From contig NZ_PQGG01000010.1 in assembly GCF_002915595.1 (NCBI RefSeq), positions 114,270 through 178,269 on the forward strand: a stretch of 64,000 nucleotides of DNA. Direction: 5' to 3'. The position numbers were made by a program, and so were the translations under genes. Position 1 is the first letter of the stretch. The number at the start of each line of letters is the position of its first letter. Below are positions 26,655 to 35,718 of this stretch, piece after piece. Below the pieces are notes generated by a model. That model was not told the origin of the DNA, did no database searches, and was given only the letters and a program-made list of their open reading frames with translations. This DNA comes from Zhongshania marina (GTDB lineage: Bacteria > Pseudomonadota > Gammaproteobacteria > Pseudomonadales > Spongiibacteraceae).

Positions 26655-28778
26655 TTATTCTATGATCTGTCGATAGGGCGGCATCGACGCCAGCATTTTT
26701 CTGCCGTAGTGCCGAGTTACAATTCGCCGGTCTAAAATAGTAATTCGGCCAACATCAGATTCACTGCGCAGTAAGCGCCCACTGGCCTGAATCAATTTTA
26801 CCGCTGCATCTGGCACGGTAATGTCCATAAAGGGATTGCCATTATTGCGGCTAATCCATTCCGCCAAGGCTTCTTCAACGGGATCTTCTGGCACCGCGAA
26901 GGGGATTTTGGCGATAAGCACATGGGAGCAATACTTGCCGGGTAAATCTACCCCCTCCGCAAAGCTGGCCAAGCCAAAAATCACACTTCCCTCTCCGTCA
27001 TCTAAGCGCTTGCGATGTTGAGTGAGAATCTCATGCTTTGGCAGATCGTCCTGCGCCAAAATTCGGCTCTGCCACTGTGCCGGCATACCTTCGCGCACTG
27101 CACGCAGTTGCTTGCGGGACGAAAACAATACCAAATTCCCTTCGCTGGGCGACATTAACTCCGGCAGCATGTCGATTAAGGCCGCAGTATGCGCTTCGGC
27201 GTCACCGGCATCACAGCTCATGGCGGGTACATGTAATTCACCCGCCTCGGCGTGGGCAAAAGGACTAGGCACCACCTCAAAACTGGCGTCACTGTCTAAG
27301 CCCGCGCGCATACTAAAGCGATTAAAGCTGCCCAGAGCGGTCAAAGTTGCCGAGGTGAGCACCGCAGCATAGCAGCGCGACCACAGCGCTGACTTAAGCG
27401 CATTCGCTGCGAGTATTGGGCTGGCATTTAATTCGATATCGAATAAGCCCTGCCCAGTTTCAACCAAGGCCATCCAGCGCGCATTCGGCGGCTTTTCTTT
27501 ACTCGCGTCGCTGGCGTAGGAGCGCCACAGCGCAAGAGCGCTCTCTGCCCTAAAACGGGCCGATGAAACCGTTGTTAACCACTGCTCCATAAGTTCTCGA
27601 CTGGCTAGCAGCTGATTGCTGTCTAAGCTGTCCTGCAGCGTATCGATAATTCGCTCGGCCTGGTGAATAACGCCGCTAAAGCCTTCGACCATGCTTCTGG
27701 AATGGGCTGCTAAATCATCCGGCACTATCCCGTCGGGAAAACGCACACTCTTCGTTCCCTGCCGCTCCTCTGCGCCATCCAATAGCGCTTCTAAAATTGG
27801 CCGCAGCGGTGCCATACCGCGCCGCACCGCAATTAGCTGGCTTAGCAAACTCTCTAGCTGGCCCCGCGCCGTCATGTCCATTGAGGGCACCGCGATCATC
27901 ACGGTTATGGCGCGCTCGATTTGCTCAAACCAGCGCTCCGTCGACGCTAAACGAAAATTCGCGCTGAAATGGTTTATGACTTTATCAGGAAGGTGATGAG
28001 CTTCATCGAATATATAGATGCATTCTTCCGGCGGCGGCAGTATAGCGCCGCCACCTAGGGCGAGGTCGGCCAGCACTAGGTCGTGATTCGCCACGATAAC
28101 ATCCGCTTGGGTCAGTGATTCGCGGGCCTTAAAAAAGCTACATTGCTTAACGTGGCTGCAGCGCCGCCCCGTACACTGGGCGTGATCGGTGGTGACCCGC
28201 GTCCATTTGTCGTCGGCAATCACGGTGTCCCAATCGTCGCGATCGCCGGCCCACTTTCCCGTCGCCATTTTCTGCGCAAAGTCGGTGTACAAAGACAGAC
28301 TTTCAGCATCGGGGGCCGCCATGTGCTCGTCGATATACAACGGCAAGACCTTGGCGTCTGCGCCAGACAGCAATTGATCTAATTTAGATAAGCAAATATA
28401 GCGTCGCCGCCCCTTAGACAAGCTAACCGTAAATTGCAGGCCGCTGTTGGCGAGAATATCCGGCAGGTCGCGGTAAATTATTTGCTCTTGGAGGGCGACA
28501 GTTGCAGTAGAAATAACAAGGGTTTTATTGGTCTGCTGCGCTACTGGAATTGCCGCGACGGCATAGGCCAAGGTTTTACCTGTACCGGTGCCAGCCTCTA
28601 CCACACAGAGATGGTCGCCACCGCCACGCTGAAATTCTTGATTGCGCTTTACACCGCCCAGCACTCTCGCAATATGGGCAATCATCAAGCGCTGGCCGTA
28701 GCGGGGGCGCAGCTGTTTTACGTCTAGGAATTGTCGATATGCGTCTTGAATCGCCTTTTTAAGTGCATCTGTGAGCAC
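26655..28778 (-). CDS. dinG: ATP-dependent DNA helicase DinG
   Basis: The 707 residues are close to the E. coli DinG length. It has Walker A (EAGTGTGKTL, about 61-70), a DEAH box (IFDEAHHLPD), and an Fe-S cluster region with CTGRRCSHVKQC between them. Superfamily 2 motif VI appears near the C-terminus (QASGRLLRSESDVGR). DinG unwinds R-loops and 5'-tailed duplexes and helps resolve replication-transcription conflicts. The GTG start directly abuts the stop of the upstream acyltransferase gene (0 bp), implying coupled translation. No LexA box was recognised. Confidence 0.94.
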   Translation of the reverse strand: MLTDALKKAIQDAYRQFLDVKQLRPRYGQRLMIAHIARVLGGVKRNQEFQRGGGDHLCVVEAGTGTGKTLAYAVAAIPVAQQTNKTLVISTATVALQEQIIYRDLPDILANSGLQFTVSLSKGRRRYICLSKLDQLLSGADAKVLPLYIDEHMAAPDAESLSLYTDFAQKMATGKWAGDRDDWDTVIADDKWTRVTTDHAQCTGRRCSHVKQCSFFKARESLTQADVIVANHDLVLADLALGGGAILPPPEECIYIFDEAHHLPDKVINHFSANFRLASTERWFEQIERAITVMIAVPSMDMTARGQLESLLSQLIAVRRGMAPLRPILEALLDGAEERQGTKSVRFPDGIVPDDLAAHSRSMVEGFSGVIHQAERIIDTLQDSLDSNQLLASRELMEQWLTTVSSARFRAESALALWRSYASDASKEKPPNARWMALVETGQGLFDIELNASPILAANALKSALWSRCYAAVLTSATLTALGSFNRFSMRAGLDSDASFEVVPSPFAHAEAGELHVPAMSCDAGDAEAHTAALIDMLPELMSPSEGNLVLFSSRKQLRAVREGMPAQWQSRILAQDDLPKHEILTQHRKRLDDGEGSVIFGLASFAEGVDLPGKYCSHVLIAKIPFAVPEDPVEEALAEWISRNNGNPFMDITVPDAAVKLIQASGRLLRSESDVGRITILDRRIVTRHYGRKMLASMPPYRQIIE

Positions 28779-29996
28779 CTAAACCGCCTCGTCGACGGCC
28801 CGCAGATCGCGACTACGCAACTGATTTCGCACGGGGTTAGCGTATATTTCCATCGCCTTGACGCGGAATTCCTGGGGAATTTTAGCAAAGCGTTTTTCAA
28901 ACTCAGCAACATCGGCATCGGTGATTTTCGGCACCCGCAGCTCGCGCCAACTGTCATCGTTATAAAGGCGCTTATAGGCCAGCACATTACTTGCGTGAAG
29001 GCGATACTGGTCAATAATCGCTTCATCCAGCACCGCTGCTACCACAGCAGCGTCGGCAAACTCACCCTTTAGCGGTGCACCAAAACTAACGTGAACATCG
29101 CCCTTATTCCCCAATACACCGAGGGCAATACTTTTTAAATCTTCATGTTCGGCTTTTAAATACGCGCCATCGCGCTCTACGTGAACGAGCTCTTGGGCTT
29201 TCGCCGCATCTAAGGGGTCCCACTCGTAGGAGATAGACACCGGCACAATATTTAGCTTGTTGATGTAATCAGAAAAGCTCTCGTCTGGCTTTTGCTGCGC
29301 CATGCCGATCATTTTTATTACCGCGGCTTCAGTGGCGTCGTTGCCATCTTTGGCGCGACCTTCGCGCTGGGCTATCCAAATAGAGCTGCGCTCTTCTAAT
29401 AAAGAGAATCGAATGTAATTTGCCAACTGCCTAAATGCAGCCAGCATCTGGCGGGGTCCCCGAGCTGAGCGACGCACAATAAAGCTTTTATTTAGACGCA
29501 TTAGGTCTGCGGCGAAGGGCTTAGACAGCAAATTGTCGCCGATTGCAATCCGTACGGTATCCCGCTCATGGTGATACAGGGCATAGTTAACAAAGGCGGG
29601 ATCGAGGGCGATATCGCGGTGGTTGCTAATAAATAAATACGCGGCGTCAGATTCCAAGGCATCTAGCCCAGAGACATTAAAGCTACAGGTATGATCTTCG
29701 ATCATCGCATCCATATAACGCTTAATGATTAACTGAAAACCCGCCACACTGCTGACACCCTTTAGTTCGCGGCGTAAATACCACGTAATAATGGGGCGAA
29801 CCAACCACGGTAGATAACGGTTTAGCCTGGGAATACGCAGATTGGCGACCACATTTAATAATTCAGGGTCGACCAGCAACTTGCCTAAAACCGGCACGAC
29901 TTCATCGTCGTGATATGGCCGGATCTCAGCGAAGTCATCCATCGGTTTTTGCTCTCTACAATATGAAGGGGCGTACAATAAAGGATTCAGGCGCAA
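28779..29996 (-). CDS. PlsC-like acyltransferase family protein
   Basis: A 405-residue protein with an acyltransferase domain around residues 110-290. Motif I reads FISNHRDIALDPAFVN. The second Asp lies at His+6, so the canonical HX4D spacing is altered, which seems usual in this 400-residue subgroup. Motif II/III appear as RLNKSFIVRRSARG and IWIAQREGRAKDG (in place of FPEGTRS). A long N-terminal helical part and a C-terminal domain flank it. It probably acylates a glycerophospholipid or related lipid. It heads a two-gene unit with dinG. Confidence 0.82.
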   Translation of the reverse strand: MRLNPLLYAPSYCREQKPMDDFAEIRPYHDDEVVPVLGKLLVDPELLNVVANLRIPRLNRYLPWLVRPIITWYLRRELKGVSSVAGFQLIIKRYMDAMIEDHTCSFNVSGLDALESDAAYLFISNHRDIALDPAFVNYALYHHERDTVRIAIGDNLLSKPFAADLMRLNKSFIVRRSARGPRQMLAAFRQLANYIRFSLLEERSSIWIAQREGRAKDGNDATEAAVIKMIGMAQQKPDESFSDYINKLNIVPVSISYEWDPLDAAKAQELVHVERDGAYLKAEHEDLKSIALGVLGNKGDVHVSFGAPLKGEFADAAVVAAVLDEAIIDQYRLHASNVLAYKRLYNDDSWRELRVPKITDADVAEFEKRFAKIPQEFRVKAMEIYANPVRNQLRSRDLRAVDEAV

Positions 29997-30194
29997 TCGT
30001 CATCTGCCTAGCGCATTCGTCATCGACTAAATGCTCAATTTCTCAGTAAATCCCCTGCAATTACGCTTTTCCCTGTCATTGCAAATACCGCAAAGCTAAG
30101 TCCCAGCCCTCGTCAGGCTTAGCTATCAGGGAAAAGCGCTGGACTCCTGAGCTATTCCCATGCACAATTTAGTAAGCATGATTACATTTCGTAT

Positions 30195-31805
30195 ATGAAC
30201 TTAAATACTAGAGCTGCAACGGGAAAAAATATGCCAAGTAAATCAATTACTAAACGTGACACCACCGCCGAGAAAACCGCAGCATTCTTTGATTTTGACG
30301 GCACGGTGATCGCCGGCTATTCCGCTTTTTATCTGCTAAAAGAGCAAATAAAACGCAAACTACTCGGACGCCATCAAATCACCGACGTCATATTGGGCTT
30401 AGTGAATTACCGCGCCAAGCTTATAGACGCCGATGAATTGATGAGCATTGGCAGCTCTCACCTAAAAGGTACGCTAGAAAGTGATTTTTCTGAGTTAGCT
30501 AGACAGGTATACGAAAAGAACATTTTTAAGCTGATATATCCCGAGGCCCGCGCACTGATCGAAAAACATCGCCAGCAGGGTCATCAGATTGTCATTGTGT
30601 CCTCCGCCAGCCACTACCAACTTGCCGATGCCGCCAAGGAACTTGGGATTGAACATATTTTATGCACCCAATACCAGGTAGAGAGTGGCAGCTTCACCGG
30701 TGAAGTAATTTCTCCGGTGTGCTGGGGTCACGGCAAGGTAAGAGCTGCACACCGCTTTGCCGCCGAACATAATATCGACTTAGCTCAAAGCTATTTCTAT
30801 TCAGACAGCGATGAAGATCTACCTCTACTCGAAGCCGTCGGCCACCCGAAACCGCTCAACCCAAATAAGCGCCTTAGCAAAATTGCCAAAAGCAATAACT
30901 GGCCCAGCCAAACCTTTAACAGCAGAAGCCGCGGCATAAGCAAAACATTGCGCAGCGTTGGCGTATATACCTCACTCATCAGCGCCTATTTCGGTGGACT
31001 GGGTGTATCGAAGCTGAGCGGCTCGAGTATTACTGGTCGCAATTTTATGGTGTCGTCGTTTTCAGACTTTGTCTGCGCGCTGATTCAAATGGAATTAAAG
31101 GTTCGCAATCCCGAAAATATGGCTAACTGCGGCCCAGCGGTGGTGATATTCAATCACCAAAGCCAAGCCGATGGATTCATTATTATGAAGCTGCTGCGGG
31201 ACAATTTTGCCGGCATCGGCAAAAAGGAATTCGGCAAATTCCGTCTTCTGGCCAATGCCTATGAATTTGCGGGCATTATTCCCATCGACCGCTCTGACAG
31301 TAAAAGCACCATCAACCTCATGAAGCCGTTGGTAGATACGCTGCAGATTGAAGGTCGAAGTGTCGCTATTGCCCCTGAGGGCACCCGCTCAAGCTCGATG
31401 AAGCCGGGGCCATTCAAGAAAGGCGCTTTTCACTTAGCCATCGATGCCGGCGTACCCATTCTACCAGTGGTTATTCACAACACCGCCGATGTTCAAGCCA
31501 AGGGCGATTTTCTCTTTCACCCAGCAACGGTCACCGTAGAGATTTTACCGGCCATTAATACCTCAGAGTGGCGCAAAGAGTCCCTAGACGAGCATATCCG
31601 CGAGGTGAGAAATCAATTTTTAGATGCCCTTGGATTTCCAACTGAAAATGCTGTCGGCACAAAACCTGCTACGCAAAAAATAGTGGCGGCAAACGACATG
31701 CCAGCGGCAAAACCCAGGCCCCGCGCAAAGAAGGCTGCACCAAAAAGCAGCAGCGCCAAGGCAAGTAACAGCACCACCTCACAAACTGATAAGCAATCAC
31801 AATAA
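30195..31805 (+). CDS. HAD-IB phosphatase fused to PlsC acyltransferase
   Basis: The 536-residue two-domain protein starts at ATG 30195; ATG 30231 is possible. Residues 25-240 are a HAD-IB phosphatase (catalytic FFDFDGTVIAG, then VIVSSASHYQ and YFYSDSDEDLPLL). Residues 290-480 are a PlsC-like acyltransferase (NHQSQADGF with HX4D, and IAPEGTRSSS). The C-terminal 45 residues are rich in Ala, Lys, Ser and Thr. This fusion occurs in many bacteria and could both acylate lysophosphatidate and dephosphorylate phosphatidate toward diacylglycerol. It opens the lipid operon. Confidence 0.9.
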   Translation: MNLNTRAATGKNMPSKSITKRDTTAEKTAAFFDFDGTVIAGYSAFYLLKEQIKRKLLGRHQITDVILGLVNYRAKLIDADELMSIGSSHLKGTLESDFSELARQVYEKNIFKLIYPEARALIEKHRQQGHQIVIVSSASHYQLADAAKELGIEHILCTQYQVESGSFTGEVISPVCWGHGKVRAAHRFAAEHNIDLAQSYFYSDSDEDLPLLEAVGHPKPLNPNKRLSKIAKSNNWPSQTFNSRSRGISKTLRSVGVYTSLISAYFGGLGVSKLSGSSITGRNFMVSSFSDFVCALIQMELKVRNPENMANCGPAVVIFNHQSQADGFIIMKLLRDNFAGIGKKEFGKFRLLANAYEFAGIIPIDRSDSKSTINLMKPLVDTLQIEGRSVAIAPEGTRSSSMKPGPFKKGAFHLAIDAGVPILPVVIHNTADVQAKGDFLFHPATVTVEILPAINTSEWRKESLDEHIREVRNQFLDALGFPTENAVGTKPATQKIVAANDMPAAKPRPRAKKAAPKSSSAKASNSTTSQTDKQSQ

Positions 31806-31828
31806 TTCATACAGGGGTAAGCCGCACC

Positions 31829-33289
31829 ATGACTCAATTAAAACCGCAGGACTCGCAGTTCTTATACATGGAAACCGCAAACAACCTGTCTAATGCGACC
31901 ATGATCTGTGTGTATTCCCCCCCTGCCGATGCGGAAGATTTTGACTGTTTCCAGTCGATAAAGGAGCATATTCAAAGCCGCCTGCACGTCAGCCCCATTT
32001 TCACCCGCAAGCTCAAACGGCTGCCAATGAATCTGGACTACCCCTACTGGATTGACGACCGCTTTTTTAATATTGACAGTCACCTCTTCAACGCCAGCCT
32101 TCCCAATCCTGGCAATTGGCGACAGCTATGCGACCTAGCCGCAAGCATTCACTCCCGACCTATGGATATGAATCGGCCCTTGTGGGAAATCCATATTGTC
32201 AATAAACTCAATAATATTGACGAAACGGAATGCGCAAACGTCCCCCCTGGCAGCTTTGCACTCATTACCAAAATCCATCACGTTGCTATTGACGGAACCT
32301 CGGCAATGCGCTTTTTCCAGGCGCTTAGCGATATAGATCCAAACGGTACTCCCGCCGCCGATATCAACAATATCCAGGGAATACACGATGACGAACCCAC
32401 TGTAGGAAAAATGCTGTACAACGCCATTCACAACCACATTCGGTCACCGCTGCAATTCATGAATACTGCTGCGCGTAGCATTCCGAGTATTGCGCCCGGC
32501 GTTATCAAGTCACTCATTAGCCATGACAAGTCCGAGCGCAATACCGTCGTTCACAGCCGGTTTAATGAAGCCGTTGCACCGCAAAAAAGTTTCTCTGCAT
32601 GCAGCTTTCCGCTTAGCGACTTAAAATCCCTACAGGCGCTGGCACCGGAAAGTAAGCTAAACGATGTTGTACTCGCTATTTGCAGCGGCGCCCTGCACCA
32701 CTATTTACTAGCTCACCAAGACCTACCGGCCACGCCATTGATCGCGTGGGTGCCCATTAATGCCCGCGCCCCAAAGTCAGATAGCAGCAAAACCGACGGC
32801 AATGAAATTACCGCTATGTCCGCCAATTTATACACCCATATCGCCGACCCAGTAGCGCGTTTTAAGGCGATTACCGCAGCTACACGATTATCGAAAGAAG
32901 CCAAGTCCGGCGTGTCAGCCCGCTTAATGACCGACCTTAGCAAGCATATGCCGGGGGCGACAATGGCACTCGCCAGCAAGCTGATTTTGGCTAGTAACGT
33001 AACCGCAAAACTTTGCAATCTCGCGGTTTCAAATGTACCTGGCCCGCAAATTCCCCTGTATATAAAGGGCGCGCAATGCGTACACCAATACGGTATGGTT
33101 CCATTAGCAGATGCGATGGGTTTATTTCTTGTCACCCTTAGTTATAACGGTAAGATGTCCTTTAGCATTACCAGTTCTGACAACATCATCCCCGATCTAG
33201 CATTTTTTACAGAGTGCCTGACATTGGCCTTTAACGAATTAAAAGATCTGACAAACACCCTCTCAGCAAACGCTGACCGGAGCAAATAA
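31829..33289 (+). CDS. Wax ester synthase / diacylglycerol acyltransferase (WS/DGAT), second copy
   Basis: A 486-residue protein with catalytic HHVAIDG (about 150-156), the upstream PMDMNRPLWEIHIV segment shared with the first copy, and the C-terminal SNVPGPQIPLYIKGA plus GMVPLADAMGLFLVTLSYNG. It follows the HAD-PlsC fusion by 23 bp and precedes the patatin gene by 3 bp, so it would use diacylglycerol made by its neighbour. Identity with the 725-2191 copy is only moderate by eye, so the two are not a recent duplication. Confidence 0.93.
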   Translation: MTQLKPQDSQFLYMETANNLSNATMICVYSPPADAEDFDCFQSIKEHIQSRLHVSPIFTRKLKRLPMNLDYPYWIDDRFFNIDSHLFNASLPNPGNWRQLCDLAASIHSRPMDMNRPLWEIHIVNKLNNIDETECANVPPGSFALITKIHHVAIDGTSAMRFFQALSDIDPNGTPAADINNIQGIHDDEPTVGKMLYNAIHNHIRSPLQFMNTAARSIPSIAPGVIKSLISHDKSERNTVVHSRFNEAVAPQKSFSACSFPLSDLKSLQALAPESKLNDVVLAICSGALHHYLLAHQDLPATPLIAWVPINARAPKSDSSKTDGNEITAMSANLYTHIADPVARFKAITAATRLSKEAKSGVSARLMTDLSKHMPGATMALASKLILASNVTAKLCNLAVSNVPGPQIPLYIKGAQCVHQYGMVPLADAMGLFLVTLSYNGKMSFSITSSDNIIPDLAFFTECLTLAFNELKDLTNTLSANADRSK

Positions 33290-33292
33290 GTA

Positions 33293-34774
33293 ATGGCTAG
33301 ACGTAAAGACGTTATCGACAACGAATTAGAGCATGCAGAAAGCTACGAGCAGTGGAAAGCTGCGGCGATTCGCAGCGACGAAAAAACCGGACTCGATTAC
33401 TGGAAGAATGTAGACCGCAGTGGCTTGTATGACTTCAAATCGATTCGCCAACGCCTAGAGCGACTGCGGGAACTGCGGGCAAAATCAGACAATCACGGCC
33501 TTCTTTTTGCCCTGAACGAAGGTATACACGGCAATATGGGCGGCATGGGACGCTCTATACTTTACAAAAAAGCGCGCTTTGGCACCAAAAGCCTCATTGT
33601 TGAATACATCGAAGAAATCGGCTCTGCACTGCTGCATTTAGCCAGTGACAACGCTGACGATATTTCCTTAGAAGAAAAGTTTGAGTTTTTCCAGCGCGCC
33701 AGCCACTGCTTTGGTCGCTCTGCATTAATGCTGAGTGGATCTGGCACCCTCTTATACTTTCACCTCGGCGTGGTTAAAGCGCTGTGGGAACAGCAGTTAT
33801 TGCCCCCCATCATGTCGGGCTCCAGCGGCGGTGCTTTAATTTCTGCGCTAGTGGGCACTCACTCTCGCGCAGACTTAGCCAAAATTTTTGCACCGGAATA
33901 CATTCGCTTTGAGGTAGAAAAAGAAGGCGGTATTCTCGCCGGTCTAAATATGTTTAAACGCGCCGCCATTTCACCGGAAGCCGTGGTAAAACTATATGAG
34001 CGTTTAATTCCCGACCTGACATTCCAAGAGGCCTACCACCTCACTGGACTGCAAATAAACGTCTCGGTCGCACCGGCAGAAAAGCATCAATCATCGCGTT
34101 TGCTAAATGCTGTTGCCTCACCCAATGTCATGATCCGCGAGGCCGTTATGGCATCCTGCGCCTTCCCTGGCGCTTTTCCTGCGGTCACCTTGGCGGCCAA
34201 AAATCAACGCGGCGAGCGGCAGGCCTATCTCGCTTCGCGCAAATGGATCGACGGCTCGGTCAGCGACGACATGCCCATTAAACGCGTCGCTCGTCTCTAC
34301 GGCGTCAACCATTTCATCGTTAGCCAAACCAACCCAATTGCGCTGCCCTTTGTGACCGAATCAAAAGAGCAACATGGCTGGGGTATTATTAAACACGCCA
34401 TGCGCAACACCACCCGCGAGTGGCTGCTGGCCGGTACAAAACTGATAGCCAAACCCGTTGGACTTAACCCAACCTTGAGTAAAGTCGTCAATATGACCAG
34501 CTCTGTATTAGCGCAAACCTATACCGGCGACATTAACATCCTGCCTCCGCGGCGCTTGCACAGCCCCATTGGCTTGCTGTCGGGGCGCAGTACCGAAGAG
34601 ATCATGAATATGATTCGTGACGGTGAGCGCGCATGCTGGCCACATATAGAAACTATTCGCCTACAAACCAGTGTCAGTCATGTTCTGGATCGCATATTGC
34701 GCGACATGGAGCTACGTTTAATCGCTGACTCACAACAAACTCGAACTGACGTTGCAATGGAAGCCAATAAATGA
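33293..34774 (+). CDS. Patatin-like phospholipase with DUF3336 N-terminus
   Basis: In this 493-residue protein, residues 1-140 match the DUF3336 region seen in the eukaryotic TAG lipases Tgl3/4/5 and in bacterial homologues (AESYEQWKAAAIRSDEKTGL). The patatin domain has its oxyanion glycine-rich turn (SGSGTLLYFHLGVVKAL), the nucleophile elbow GSSGG and the catalytic Asp in WIDGSVSDDMP. It would hydrolyse triacylglycerol or phospholipids. The ATG lies 3 bp after the WS/DGAT stop, and its own end overlaps the next start by 4 bp. Confidence 0.92.
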   Translation: MARRKDVIDNELEHAESYEQWKAAAIRSDEKTGLDYWKNVDRSGLYDFKSIRQRLERLRELRAKSDNHGLLFALNEGIHGNMGGMGRSILYKKARFGTKSLIVEYIEEIGSALLHLASDNADDISLEEKFEFFQRASHCFGRSALMLSGSGTLLYFHLGVVKALWEQQLLPPIMSGSSGGALISALVGTHSRADLAKIFAPEYIRFEVEKEGGILAGLNMFKRAAISPEAVVKLYERLIPDLTFQEAYHLTGLQINVSVAPAEKHQSSRLLNAVASPNVMIREAVMASCAFPGAFPAVTLAAKNQRGERQAYLASRKWIDGSVSDDMPIKRVARLYGVNHFIVSQTNPIALPFVTESKEQHGWGIIKHAMRNTTREWLLAGTKLIAKPVGLNPTLSKVVNMTSSVLAQTYTGDINILPPRRLHSPIGLLSGRSTEEIMNMIRDGERACWPHIETIRLQTSVSHVLDRILRDMELRLIADSQQTRTDVAMEANK

Positions 34775-35607
34775 CACACCAGCAAAGCACGTTAAGCAGC
34801 AACTCAGGTTGCCGCATCTACACCCAAAACTGGCAACCAAGCGACGAGCCAAAAGCCGTTTTAATTTTGGTACATGGCCTTGCCGAACACAGCAACCGCT
34901 ATGTGGGCATAGCAAATTATTTTACCGAACAAGGCTATGCGGTATATGCCCTAGATCACGAAGGCCACGGCCACTCTCAAGGTTTGCGGGGATATATAAA
35001 TAGCTTCGATGATTTTTTAACTACGCTAGACCAATACCTAAATAACATTGCCAATCAGCACCCAGGCAAAAAGCTGTTCTTGGTTGGTCACAGCATGGGC
35101 GGCGTTATTTCTAGCGCCTATTTATTAGAGCATCAACAAAAGCTCGCTGGCTGTATATTGTCTGGCGCGGCGCTGGCCACCGGCGACGTTATTAGCCCCG
35201 TGCAAAAAGTCGTGCTAAATACGCTGTCTAAGGTCTTACCAAAATTACCGGTTCTGCAATTAGAAGCCAATGACGTTTGCCACGACCCCGCAGTAGTGGA
35301 AGCCTACAAAAATGACCCGCATGTCTTTACCGGAAAAATTCGGGTACGCCTGATTACCGAAATACTGCGCACGGCGGATCGGGTTTTAAAAAATGCCGCG
35401 AACATTTCCTTGCCGATGCTAATTCTTCACGGTGGCGATGACAAAATGGCTTCACCCAGCGGTTCAGAAAAATTATATGCAGGTATTTCCTCTAGCGACA
35501 AAACTTTGAAGATTTACCCCGGTCTTTACCATGAGATATTCCTCGAACCTGAAAAACTCGAAATCTATGCAACGATACACACATGGCTCGAACAAAAATT
35601 AGCATAA
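34771..35607 (+). CDS. Alpha/beta hydrolase, monoacylglycerol-lipase-like
   Basis: A 278-residue alpha/beta hydrolase with an oxyanion HG (LVHGLAEHSNRY), nucleophile GHSMGG, acid Asp in ILHGGDDKMASPSGSEKLY and catalytic His in GLYHEIFLEPE. These four elements match bacterial and mammalian monoacylglycerol lipases. It overlaps the patatin gene by 4 bp. With the patatin it would form a short TAG-to-glycerol lipolysis route in the same operon as the synthetic enzymes. Confidence 0.92.
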   Translation: MTHQQSTLSSNSGCRIYTQNWQPSDEPKAVLILVHGLAEHSNRYVGIANYFTEQGYAVYALDHEGHGHSQGLRGYINSFDDFLTTLDQYLNNIANQHPGKKLFLVGHSMGGVISSAYLLEHQQKLAGCILSGAALATGDVISPVQKVVLNTLSKVLPKLPVLQLEANDVCHDPAVVEAYKNDPHVFTGKIRVRLITEILRTADRVLKNAANISLPMLILHGGDDKMASPSGSEKLYAGISSSDKTLKIYPGLYHEIFLEPEKLEIYATIHTWLEQKLA

Positions 35608-35718
35608 CAAGCACGATATTTAATTAGTAAATCTGTAATCTACCAACAGATTCATAATAAAAGCGTATAAAAATTTTCATAGTGGCGCTCAGTGGTATAG
35701 CACTAAAGGAATAGCAAT

